Of a DNA stretch of 64,000 nucleotides, positions 43,395-50,892 are shown piece after piece. Source of the stretch: CAVRGQ01 sp963720785. Its GTDB lineage: Bacteria > Actinomycetota > Acidimicrobiia > IMCC26256 > DASPTH01. Below the pieces are notes generated by a model. The model was not told where the DNA came from. It worked only from the letters and a program-made list of their open reading frames with translations, and searched no databases. A program made the position numbers and the translations under genes. Positions within the stretch are counted from its first letter, which is position 1. Every line of letters begins with the position of its first letter. Location: NCBI GenBank assembly GCA_963720785.1, contig CAVRGQ010000008.1, forward strand, positions 62,001 through 126,000, given 5' to 3'.

Positions 43395-44498
43395 TTATCG
43401 CGCGCGGTCGCCGCGGCCGCGGGCCGCGACCAGGGGGACGAACATCTCCGCCGGGGTGAGGGAGCCGTGGGCCCCCATGAGCTGCGCCTCCATGGGCAGT
43501 CCGGGGTCGACGAACCCCACGCCGGTGCGGGCCGCGAGCACGACGTCGCCCACCCGGGCCCGGGTCGGACCGAGCGGGTCGCGCCCCAGCCAGCCGCCGT
43601 CGAGCAGTTCGTCGCGCGTCATCACCCAGGCATGGTCGGCATGGAGCCGCTCCGCCTCCTCGAACAGCTCCCGCTTCGCACCCTTGCGCGCGTGGAGGTA
43701 CCGGAAGCGGCCATCGCCCGCGTAGATCTCGACCATCGGGTCGAGCGGGCCGAGGCCCAACCAGCCGTCCGGCCCCACCTGTACCTGTCCGTGATCCGCG
43801 GTGACGACGACCGCGACGTCGGGCGGGACCGCGTCGAGCAGCGCGCCGACGAGCGCGTCGGCGGCGGCGAGCTCGGCCGGGAAGTACGCGTCCTCGAGGC
43901 CGAACGCGTGGGCGACCTCGTCGACGCCCGGGTAGTAGGAGTACACGAACGGTGCTCCCTCCCCCACTGCGGCGCGCACCCGTTCGACGAGCGTCGACGG
44001 CGTGTACCACCCGCGGAAGTCGCACCCGCGCAGGTGCGCGGTGGTGAAGCCGGTGGTGCGGAACATCGCCTTCGTGACGACGGGGACGTGGCGCCCGAGG
44101 AACGGGTCCATCTTCTGGATCAGCGTGGGGTCGGGCGCGCGCCGCCCGTCGGCCTGGTGCCACTTGATCGTGTTGAGGACGGTGTGCTCCTGGCGCATCC
44201 GGAACCCGGTGATCCCGTGACGGGCGGGCGCGGTGCCGGTGGTGAGCGAGGTGAGGGCGACGGGTGTGGTCGACGGCGCCACCGTGGTGATCGGACCGCC
44301 GGTCATCGCGTGGAGCTCGGGCGTGCGGGCCGGGTGGGCGTGCAGCCCCTCCCAGCCCAGCCCGTCGAGGACGAGGAGCACGACCGCCCGGGCGCCGGCC
44401 ACGGGTTCCGGGAGCCAGTCGACCCCACGCGTGCCGAGGAGGGCGGGGACGACCCCGGCGAGCGACGCCCCCGCATAGTCGGGCTTCACCGGCTCCAT
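43395..44498 (-). CDS. Alkaline-phosphatase-superfamily phosphodiesterase/nucleotide pyrophosphatase
   Basis: 367 residues. First metal site in LLVLDGLGWEGLHAHP, the nucleophile Thr in TTVAPSTTPVALTSLTTG, second site in YYPGVDEVAHAFGLED, and VVVTADHGQVQVGPDG with the last ligands; MGAHGSLTPAEMFVPLV closes the domain. It is of the type I phosphodiesterase family. ATG 44498 lies 6 bases after TAGCCT, so it is probably leaderless. Divergent from the Rrf2 gene. The substrate is unknown. Confidence 0.85.
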   Translation of the reverse strand: MEPVKPDYAGASLAGVVPALLGTRGVDWLPEPVAGARAVVLLVLDGLGWEGLHAHPARTPELHAMTGGPITTVAPSTTPVALTSLTTGTAPARHGITGFRMRQEHTVLNTIKWHQADGRRAPDPTLIQKMDPFLGRHVPVVTKAMFRTTGFTTAHLRGCDFRGWYTPSTLVERVRAAVGEGAPFVYSYYPGVDEVAHAFGLEDAYFPAELAAADALVGALLDAVPPDVAVVVTADHGQVQVGPDGWLGLGPLDPMVEIYAGDGRFRYLHARKGAKRELFEEAERLHADHAWVMTRDELLDGGWLGRDPLGPTRARVGDVVLAARTGVGFVDPGLPMEAQLMGAHGSLTPAEMFVPLVAARGRGDRAR

Positions 44499-44504
44499 GG
44501 GCTC

Positions 44505-44510
44505 AGGCTA
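44505..44510 (-). promoter_or_regulatory. -10 element of the phosphodiesterase gene, leaderless position
   Basis: TAGCCT on the minus strand, 6 bases before ATG 44498. Confidence 0.45.
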
Positions 44511-44547
44511 CGGGCAATCGGTGCCATGACGGGACAAGTCCACGAAC

Positions 44548-44691
44548 GGCGCCGTGACGCGCGACCATGGTCCGATGAGACGCGGGCCAGAGGCGAGCGG
44601 CAACGAGCCCAGCAAGCAGGGCGCCGTGACGCGCGAACGATGGTGGGATGCATGCGGGCCGAAGCCGAGCGGTAGCGAGGCCAGAGTGAAG
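44548..44691. repeat. Imperfect tandem repeat, 72-bp period, upstream of the Rrf2 gene
   Basis: GGCGCCGTGACGCGCGA occurs at 44548-44564 and again at 44620-44636, exactly 72 bases apart; the following ~55 bases match with interruptions (for example GCGGGCC ... CGAGCGG at both). The second copy runs into the Rrf2 start. It fills most of the divergent gap to the phosphodiesterase gene. Confidence 0.7.
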
Positions 44692-45177
44692 GTGTCCACC
44701 CGGGGCGACTACGCGGCGCGGGCACTGTTGTCGCTCGCCTTGCACGGGTCGGAGCGCCCGACGTCGGTGAAAGAGATCGCGGAGCGCACGGGCCTGCCCC
44801 AGCCGTACCTCGAGCAGATCCTGCTCGCGGTCAAGGGCGCGGGGCTGGTGCGCTCGAAGCGCGGCGTCGGCGGCGGCTACGTGCTGGCGCGCGAGCCCGG
44901 GGAGATCACCCTCGCCGACATCCTCGCCGCGGTCGACGGCCCCCTCACCCAGTTGATGGGCGAGCACGACCACTGTGAGGGCCACTGCATCCTGCAGGAG
45001 GTGTGGGTGCACGTCTCGGAGGAGACGCGCCTGATCCTCGAGCGCTTCACGTTGCAGGAGCTCGTCGAGCGGACACGAGTCGGCCACCCCGCGGCGGGCG
45101 GCGACGCGGACAGCGCGGACGACGCGGCCGACGGCGTGGGCGAGTTGGTTCAGCCGGCGGCGGTCGCCGAGAGCTGA
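44686..45177 (+). CDS. Rrf2 family transcriptional regulator
   Basis: About 163 residues from GTG 44686 (or 44692), with GAGG upstream. Rrf2 start VKVSTRGDYAARALLSLALH, the helix-turn-helix PTSVKEIAERTGLPQPYLEQ and the wing KRGVGGGYVLAREPGEITLA. The cysteine region reads HDHCEGHCILQEVW: two cysteines, against three in IscR, so Fe-S binding may differ or be absent. The reading frame continues upstream through the tandem repeat, but homology starts at the GTG. It ends inside the convergent histidine-kinase gene (28-base overlap). Confidence 0.85.
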   Translation: MKVSTRGDYAARALLSLALHGSERPTSVKEIAERTGLPQPYLEQILLAVKGAGLVRSKRGVGGGYVLAREPGEITLADILAAVDGPLTQLMGEHDHCEGHCILQEVWVHVSEETRLILERFTLQELVERTRVGHPAAGGDADSADDAADGVGELVQPAAVAES

Positions 45178-46595
45178 CGCGCCTTCGCGGGCGGGCGCGG
45201 CGCGGGCCGCAGCCGCACGATCACCTCGAGGCCGCCGCTCTCCGACTCCTCCAGCGCGACGTCACCGCCGTCGTTCACCACGAGCTCGCGCACGATCGCG
45301 AGCCCGAGCCCGAAGTGACCGTTCGGGCGGCCGTCGCGTCGGGCCTCGCCCGATTGCCAGAAGCGGTCGAACGCCCGCTCCCGCTGCTCGCGGGTCATGC
45401 CGGGGCCTTCGTCGCTGACCCGCAGTTCCACCCACACGCCGCGGTCCTGGCCGGAGATCCGCACGCTGCTGCGCGGCGGCGCGACCTCGAGCGCGTTGTT
45501 CAAGAGGTTGTCGACGACCTGTTCGAGCCGGCCCGCGGTCGCCGCGGCAACCGGGACGCCGCGCACGTCGGCGAGGATGCGCACCTGCTTCTCGGCGGCG
45601 AACGCGTCCCACGCCTCGCACCGCCCGTCGATCACGTCCTCGAGCGGCACCGCGCCGGGCGCCGACGACGACTGCTCGGCGCGCGTGAGCACGAGGAGAC
45701 CGTCGACGAGCCGCGACAGACGTGCCACCTCGTCGAGCGCGCCGTCGAGGTCGTCGGCCACCGCCTCCGGCACCTCGGCCTCCAGGCATTCGAGCCGGAG
45801 CCGCAGCGCGGCGAGGGGTGTGCGCAATTGATGGGATGCGTCGGCCACGAAGGCGCGCTGCGATCCCACGAGTTGTTCGAGGCGCGCCGCGGTCGCGTTG
45901 AACGACTGCGCGAGCACCGTCACCTCCGCCGGCCCCTTCGGCACCTCGGCACGCGTCGCGAGATCGCCTGCGCCGAGTCGCACCGCGGCCTGTTGCAGGT
46001 CACCGAGCGGCTTGGTCATCGAGCGCGCGAGCAGCAGGCTCACGAGGAACACGATGCCGAGCACCACGCCGCCGGTCGCGGCGAGGAGCAGCCAGATGTG
46101 GCGGATCCGGTCGTCGACCACCGACTGCGGGTAGGTGATGCGCACGACCCCCTGCACACCAGTGGCCGACGCGACGGGGAGGGCCACGTAGAGCAGGTCG
46201 GTGCCGAGCGTCCGGGAGCTGCGGGTGCCGCTCACCTCCTCGCCCGCGAGGGCCCGGGCGATCTCCGGGCGGTTCGAGAAGTCGCGCCCGACCGGGCTCG
46301 TCGCGTCGGAGTCCGCCACCGACGTACCCGCGCGGTCGACGATCACGACGCGGCCGCCGGCGCGGTGGTGGTACCGGTCGGCGACGGCCTGCAACGCGGC
46401 GGCGTCGGGCGCGGTCGCGCCCGTCGGCGCGAGTGGCTGTTGCGACTGGATCGCCATCGCGAAGGCGTCGTGCTGCAGGTCGCTGGTGAGGCGGCGTTCG
46501 ACCGAGTTCGCGTACGACACGCCGAGCGGGATCTCGAGCACCAGCAGGACGAACGCGGTGATCGTGAGGTAGCTGAGGAGGAGGCGCCGCTTCAT
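45150..46595 (-). CDS. Sensor histidine kinase
   Basis: 481 residues. First helix (LSYLTITAFVLLVLEIPLG), a ~140-residue extracellular sensor, second helix (IWLLLAATGGVVLGIVFLVS), HAMP (ARSMTKPLGDLQQAAVRLGA), the phospho-accepting His in VADASHQLRTPLAALRLRL, and the HATPase core (NLLNNALEVAPP, VSDEGPGMTREQRERAFDRF, GLGLAIVRELV). ATG 46595 follows GGAG. It lies 59 bases after the response regulator gene, its likely partner. The 3' end overlaps the Rrf2 gene tail to tail. Confidence 0.93.
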   Translation of the reverse strand: MKRRLLLSYLTITAFVLLVLEIPLGVSYANSVERRLTSDLQHDAFAMAIQSQQPLAPTGATAPDAAALQAVADRYHHRAGGRVVIVDRAGTSVADSDATSPVGRDFSNRPEIARALAGEEVSGTRSSRTLGTDLLYVALPVASATGVQGVVRITYPQSVVDDRIRHIWLLLAATGGVVLGIVFLVSLLLARSMTKPLGDLQQAAVRLGAGDLATRAEVPKGPAEVTVLAQSFNATAARLEQLVGSQRAFVADASHQLRTPLAALRLRLECLEAEVPEAVADDLDGALDEVARLSRLVDGLLVLTRAEQSSSAPGAVPLEDVIDGRCEAWDAFAAEKQVRILADVRGVPVAAATAGRLEQVVDNLLNNALEVAPPRSSVRISGQDRGVWVELRVSDEGPGMTREQRERAFDRFWQSGEARRDGRPNGHFGLGLAIVRELVVNDGGDVALEESESGGLEVIVRLRPAPRPPAKARQLSATAAG

Positions 46596-46654
46596 CGGTG
46601 CTCCGGGGTCCGGACCGTCGGGGCCATGGGGGCCATCGGGGCGTTCGTCGGCCG

Positions 46655-47392
46655 CTAGGCCGCGACGGCGTCGAGGCGGAAGCCCACGCCGCGCACGGTC
46701 TCGATCCAGCCCGCGTCACCGAGCTTCTTGCGCAGCGACGCAACGTGCACGTCGAGGGTCTTCGTCGGGCCGTACCAGTGCGGGTCCCACACGTTCTCGA
46801 GCAGCTCCTGGCGGCTCTTCACCGCGCCCGGGTCCTCCATCAACTCGACGAGGAGGTCGTACTCCTTGGGCGTCAGCGCGATCGCGGCCTCGTCGACGGT
46901 GACGCGCCGCGTGCGGCGGTCGACCACGAGCGTGCCGTGCGTCCCCACCACGGTGGGCGGGTGACCGGCCGCCGCGCCGCTGGCGACACCGGCGCCGTCG
47001 GCGGTCGCCGGCTCGGCGCGCGGCAACCGTCGGCGGGCCACCGCCCGGATGCGGGCCACGAGCTCGCGGAACCCGAACGGCTTCACGATGTAGTCGTCGG
47101 CGCCGAGCTCGAGGCCGACGACCCGGTCGACCTCCTCCGAGCGCGCCGTCACCACGATGATCGGCACGTCGGAACGGGCCCGCAGCTGGCGGCACACGTC
47201 GAAGCCGTCGATGTCGGGCAGTCCGAGATCGAGCAACACGACGTCGACGGGGTGGTCGTCGGGGTCGTCGAGGCTGCGGCCGAGCGCATCCGCGCCGGTC
47301 TGCACGCGGTCGACGTCGAGTCCCTCACGCTCCAACCCCTTCGCCAGCGGTGCGGCGATGGCGTCATCATCTTCGACGATCAGTACGCGCAT
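46655..47392 (-). CDS. OmpR/PhoB-family response regulator
   Basis: 245 residues from ATG 47392, preceded by AGGAGG. Receiver domain: MRVLIVEDDDAIAAPLAKGL, the phospho-acceptor Asp in VVLLDLGLPDIDGFDV, VTARSEEVDRVVGLE and the Lys in DDYIVKPFGFRELVARIR. A linker of about 35 residues, then the winged helix (IALTPKEYDLLVELMEDPGA, KTLDVHVASLRKKLGDAGWI, VRGVGFRLDA). It is divergent from the small exported protein gene at 47612, a plausible target. Confidence 0.94.
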   Translation of the reverse strand: MRVLIVEDDDAIAAPLAKGLEREGLDVDRVQTGADALGRSLDDPDDHPVDVVLLDLGLPDIDGFDVCRQLRARSDVPIIVVTARSEEVDRVVGLELGADDYIVKPFGFRELVARIRAVARRRLPRAEPATADGAGVASGAAAGHPPTVVGTHGTLVVDRRTRRVTVDEAAIALTPKEYDLLVELMEDPGAVKSRQELLENVWDPHWYGPTKTLDVHVASLRKKLGDAGWIETVRGVGFRLDAVAA

Positions 47393-47611
47393 GGGACTTC
47401 CTCCTGTGCGCGCCGGCGTCCCGGACGTGCACCTCCAGGAGAGGATCGGCACCGCGGACGGCCCCCTTGACCGCCAATCGCCCACGCGGCGGGGTCGTCG
47501 GTCACAACCGCTCAAGATCCGGACCGGACGTGCCGACAGGGCGGGGCGGGAGAGCGCCGCGCCCGGGCAGGCACCGGCATGCAGGACGACAGCGGGCGAC
47601 GGGAGCCACAC

Positions 47612-47908
47612 ATGGAACGACGCAGGCTGTTCGCAGTGGGCGGGGTGCTCAGCGTCACCGCCTTCGCGACGACGGTGGGGCTCGGCGCCACCTTCGGCCT
47701 GTTCGGCCTCACCCAACCCGATTCCGCGGTCGGCCGCCTCGGAGGCCCCGCGCCCGCCGCCGCGCAGGTGGACCCACCCGAGGGAAGCGGCGCGGCAGCC
47801 ACCCAGCGCCCGCCCACGGCGGACACCACCGCGGGCCGCGACGCCGGCACCTCCACCGACACCGGCGCCGCCGTGAAGGCGCAGCTCGACGACGGCGCCG
47901 ACGACTGA
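47612..47908 (+). CDS. Small exported or membrane-anchored protein
   Basis: 98 residues from ATG 47612 (GGGAG upstream; ATG 47579 also in frame). A basic start MERRRLF, a hydrophobic segment (AVGGVLSVTAFATTVGLGAT) that could be a signal anchor, then a disordered Ala/Asp/Thr-rich tail. No family recognised. It is divergent from the two-component operon and convergent with rluD 18 bases away. Confidence 0.6.
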   Translation: MERRRLFAVGGVLSVTAFATTVGLGATFGLFGLTQPDSAVGRLGGPAPAAAQVDPPEGSGAAATQRPPTADTTAGRDAGTSTDTGAAVKAQLDDGADD

Positions 47909-47926
47909 CCCGATCGGGACCAGGAG

Positions 47927-48847
47927 CTACGCGGGGCTGAGCCCGGCGAGCACCGACTCCAACTCGGGCGGCAACGGCTCCGCCACCTCGACCGGCTCGC
48001 CGGTGACCGGATGCGCGAACTCGAGCCCACCGGCGTGGAGGAACGGCCGCGCCATCGGCAGGGTCCGCCGGTTGCCGCCGTAGACCGGATCACCCACGAC
48101 GGGGTGGCCGATGGCCTGGAGGTGCACGCGGATCTGGTGCGTGCGCCCCGTCTCCAGGTGACAGGTCACGAGGGAGACGTCGGGATCACGGAACTCGGTG
48201 CGCACCTCGTAGTGGGTGCGCGCCTGACGCCCGCCCTCGCGCACCGACATGCGGGTGGGGTGGCGCACGGAGCGCCCGATCGGCGCGTCGATCACGCCAC
48301 GCTTCGAGTCGAAGTGGTCCCACGAGAGCGCGTCGTAGCGGCGCTCGACGTCGTGCTCGGAGAGCATCTCGACCAGACCCTCGTAGGCCTCCTGCGTGCG
48401 CGCGATCACGAGCAACCCGCTCGTGTCGCGGTCGAGCCGGTGCACGATGCCGGGCCGCGCCGGATCTCCGACGTCGGCGACCTCCGGGTAGCGCGCGAGC
48501 AGCGCGTTCACGAGCGTGCCGTCGGGGTGCCCGGCGCCCGGGTGCACGACGAGGCCCGCCGGCTTGGCCAGCACCGCGAGGTCGTCGTCCTCGTAGCGGA
48601 TCACCAGGGTGATCGACGGGTCGGGTTCGGGTGGCCCGGTCACCTCGGGCACGCCCGAGATCTCCACGACCTCGCCGGCCTCGAGCTTACGGCTCTTGAT
48701 GACCCGCTCACCGCCGACCCGGACGAGGCCCGCCTCGATCAGCGTCTGCACCTCGCTGCGGGTCCAGCCGGTGAGCATCGCGACGGCGCGGTCGACCCGC
48801 TCCCCCGCGACCGAGTCGGCGACGACGAATTCCTCGAGCTCAGCCAT
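47927..48847 (-). CDS. rluD: Pseudouridine synthase RluD family
   Basis: 306 residues from ATG 48847. An S4 RNA-binding domain (RVDRAVAMLTGWTRSEVQTL, IEAGLVRVGGERVIKSRKL) precedes the catalytic domain with the Asp in GIVHRLDRDTSGLLVIARTQ and CHLETGRTHQIRVHLQAIGH. It modifies 23S rRNA uridines. The start overlaps the lspA stop by 8 bases (ATGGCTGA), the classical lspA-rluD arrangement. Intact. Confidence 0.95.
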   Translation of the reverse strand: MAELEEFVVADSVAGERVDRAVAMLTGWTRSEVQTLIEAGLVRVGGERVIKSRKLEAGEVVEISGVPEVTGPPEPDPSITLVIRYEDDDLAVLAKPAGLVVHPGAGHPDGTLVNALLARYPEVADVGDPARPGIVHRLDRDTSGLLVIARTQEAYEGLVEMLSEHDVERRYDALSWDHFDSKRGVIDAPIGRSVRHPTRMSVREGGRQARTHYEVRTEFRDPDVSLVTCHLETGRTHQIRVHLQAIGHPVVGDPVYGGNRRTLPMARPFLHAGGLEFAHPVTGEPVEVAEPLPPELESVLAGLSPA

Positions 48848-49367
48848 TGGCCGGTTCCTCACGTTCCTCACGTCGTTCGCGGATGTCGGCCCGGATCGCC
48901 CAGATCGCGAGCAGCACCGCACCGATCGTGACCGCGGAGTCGGCCACGTTGAAGGTGGGGAACGAGCTCACCCCGATGAAGTCGACCACGCCGCCGCGCA
49001 GGAAGCCCGGCGCCCGGAACAACCGGTCGACGAGGTTGCCGAGCGCACCACCGAGGATGAGCGACAGCGAGACGACGAGGAGCGTGTCGTCGGTGCGCCG
49101 CACCGCGCGCACGAGGAAGAAGGCGACGAAGATCGCGAGCACGGCCAGCAGCGGCGTGAACCCGCGGAAGAGGCTGAACGCGCTGCCCGTGTTGCGGGCC
49201 AGGCGGAACCCGATGTCGGAGCCGACGAGCCACACCGGGCCGTCGGCCAGCTCACGCACCGCCCACGCCTTGGTGAGCTGGTCGGCGAGCACCACCCCGA
49301 CGACGATGAGCGTCGCCAGGACGGGACGCCCGTGCGGCCGCCCCGATGCAGGGACCGACGCGGCCAT
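48840..49367 (-). CDS. lspA: Lipoprotein signal peptidase LspA
   Basis: 175 residues, four membrane helices (VLATLIVVGVVLADQLTKAW, FTPLLAVLAIFVAFFLVRAV, VVSLSLILGGALGNLVDRLF, VTIGAVLLAIWAIRADI). The catalytic Asp pair is in NLVDRLF and FPTFNVADSAVTIG; ARNTGSAFSLF is conserved. It processes lipoproteins such as the DUF3048 protein in this window. ATG 49367 lies 13 bases after the DksA-like gene. Intact. Confidence 0.95.
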   Translation of the reverse strand: MAASVPASGRPHGRPVLATLIVVGVVLADQLTKAWAVRELADGPVWLVGSDIGFRLARNTGSAFSLFRGFTPLLAVLAIFVAFFLVRAVRRTDDTLLVVSLSLILGGALGNLVDRLFRAPGFLRGGVVDFIGVSSFPTFNVADSAVTIGAVLLAIWAIRADIRERREEREEPANG

Positions 49368-49380
49368 CGATGCGTCGCCC

Positions 49381-50372
49381 CTATCGGCGTCGTTCGGCAC
49401 GCGCCTTGCAGTCGACGCAGGTCTCCGCGTACGGCAGTGCCTCGAGCCGCTCCAGCGCGATACGGCGGCCGGCGGGCACGCACACTCCGTAGGTCTTGTC
49501 GTTGATCCGCTCGAGCGCGCGGTCGATCTCGTCGACGATCTGACGCGCCGACGCCGACAGGAGCAGGTCGCGCTCACGCTCGATGTTGACGGTGTCGCCC
49601 TCGCCCGACTCCTCGTCGAACTGGGTGTCGCCGCCCTCGCGCTCGGTGGCGAGCAACTCCGCCTCGGCGGCGAACTCGTCGGCCTGGTGCACGTGACGCT
49701 CGCGCTCCTCGATCAGCTTCGCCTTCAGGCGCTCGATCGTCTTGGGCGAGAGGTTCGGCTTCTCCGGCTTCACCTCGAACCCCGAGAGCGGGCAGAACAC
49801 GCTGGTGGGCTTGCGGGTGCCGTTGTCGACCGGGGTGATGACACCCTCGAGCCGGCCGGGGGCCTGCACGGCCTTCTTTCCCGGCGGCGTCGGGGCGGGT
49901 GCCGCCGCCTTCGCCGGCTCCTTGGCGGGCGCCGCCTTGGCCGGCGTCGCCTTCTTGACCGGCGCGGCCTTCTTGGCCGGCGCCTTCTTGACCGGCGCGG
50001 CCTTCTTGGCGGGCGCAGCCTTCGCGGGCGCGGCCTTCTTGGCGGGCGCAGCCTTCGCGGGCGTCGCCTTCTTGGCCGGCGCAGCCTTCGGGGCGCCGCA
50101 GCCTTCGCGGGCGCCGCCTTGGCGGGTGCAGCTTTCCTGGCCGGTGTCGCCTTCTCGGACGCGACCTTCGCCGACGCCTTCGCGGGCGCCTTGGCCGATG
50201 CCTGGGCCGATGCCTTGGCGGGCGCGGCCTTGGCCGCGACCGGCTTCGTCGTGGCCTTCTTGGCGGGCGCCTTCGCCGGCGCAGCCTTGGTGGGCGTCGC
50301 CTTCTTGGCGGCGACCTTGGCGGGCGCCGCCTTGGCGGGCGTGGTCTTCTTCGCAGGTGCGGCCTTGGCCAT
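49381..50372 (-). CDS. DksA/TraR-like protein with a long histone-H1-like Ala/Lys/Pro N-terminal tail (one frameshift)
   Basis: About 330 residues after correcting a one-base loss near 50096. Residues 1 to ~165 are repeats of the AKAAPAKKA type, like the tails of histone H1 and some mycobacterial DNA-binding proteins. The C-terminal ~155 residues form a coiled coil (LSPKTIERLKAKLIEERERH) and a DksA-type finger (INDKTYGVCVPAGRRIALER, ALPYAETCVDCKARAERRR). The first cysteine pair is reduced to C-x2-A, so zinc binding may be weaker. It is the first gene of dksA-like/lspA/rluD, with a leader and GGGGGA before ATG 50372. Confidence 0.8.
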
Positions 50373-50399
50373 GGGATCCCCCGGTGAAGTGAGCGCCGG

Positions 50400-50405
50400 A
50401 TTGTA
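50400..50405 (-). promoter_or_regulatory. -10 element of the DksA-like gene
   Basis: TACAAT on the minus strand, near-consensus, 27 bases before ATG 50372. This gene has a real leader with GGGGGA, unlike the leaderless genes. Confidence 0.5.
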
Positions 50406-50480
50406 GTGGTCGCGTCGGTCCGCGCCAGGGACCGCGACGTTTCGGGCCGAAACCCCCGTGGGGCGGGGGTTCGGAGCGGT

Positions 50481-50840
50481 TCAGGAGCGTTCGGGCCGTC
50501 CGGGCGCCCCGGCCCCGATCGCGGAATCGATGGCGGCCGAGAGGTGCCCAGGGTCCACGCCGGTGATGCGCACCCGCTTCGACCGGGAGCGGCCACCACT
50601 CACGAGGGTGACGGCCGAGGCCGGGACCCCCGCCGTCGCGGCCACCAGCGCGAGCACCGCCGCGTTCGCCTTGTCGTCGACGGGAGGCGCGGCCACCCGG
50701 AGCTTCAGGGCGTCGCCGTGGCGGCCCACCACGCCGGTCCTGCCGGCGCGCGGCTGCACGTGCACCCGCAGCAGCACGCCACCGGGTTCCACCGCGAAGC
50801 AGTCGGACCAGTCCCGCGGGGCCGGGTCCTCGTCGCTCAC
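50481..50840 (-). CDS. DUF167 (YggU) family protein
   Basis: 119 residues from GTG 50840. RVHVQPRAGRTGVVGRHGD, LKLRVAAPPVDDKANAAVLA and VTLVSGGRSRSKRVRITG match the YggU fold, found in almost all bacteria with unknown function. The norm is about 95 residues; the extra is at both ends. It is divergent from ileS. Confidence 0.87.
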   Translation of the reverse strand: MSDEDPAPRDWSDCFAVEPGGVLLRVHVQPRAGRTGVVGRHGDALKLRVAAPPVDDKANAAVLALVAATAGVPASAVTLVSGGRSRSKRVRITGVDPGHLSAAIDSAIGAGAPGRPERS

Positions 50841-50880
50841 GGGATTCGAAACGCTTGGATGGATGCGGTCACGGCGCTCG

Positions 50881-50886
50881 TAAAGT
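50881..50886 (+). promoter_or_regulatory. -10 element of ileS, leaderless position
   Basis: TAAAGT, 6 bases before ATG 50893. TTGGAT at 50855-50860 could be a -35, but the 20-base spacing is long. Confidence 0.5.
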
Positions 50887-50892
50887 ACCCGG

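Noticed and set aside
49870..50370. Regular short repeats that might be a CRISPR or satellite array
   Set aside because: They are codon-periodic and encode AKAAPAKKA-type repeats in frame with the DksA-like domain; there are no constant repeats with unique spacers.
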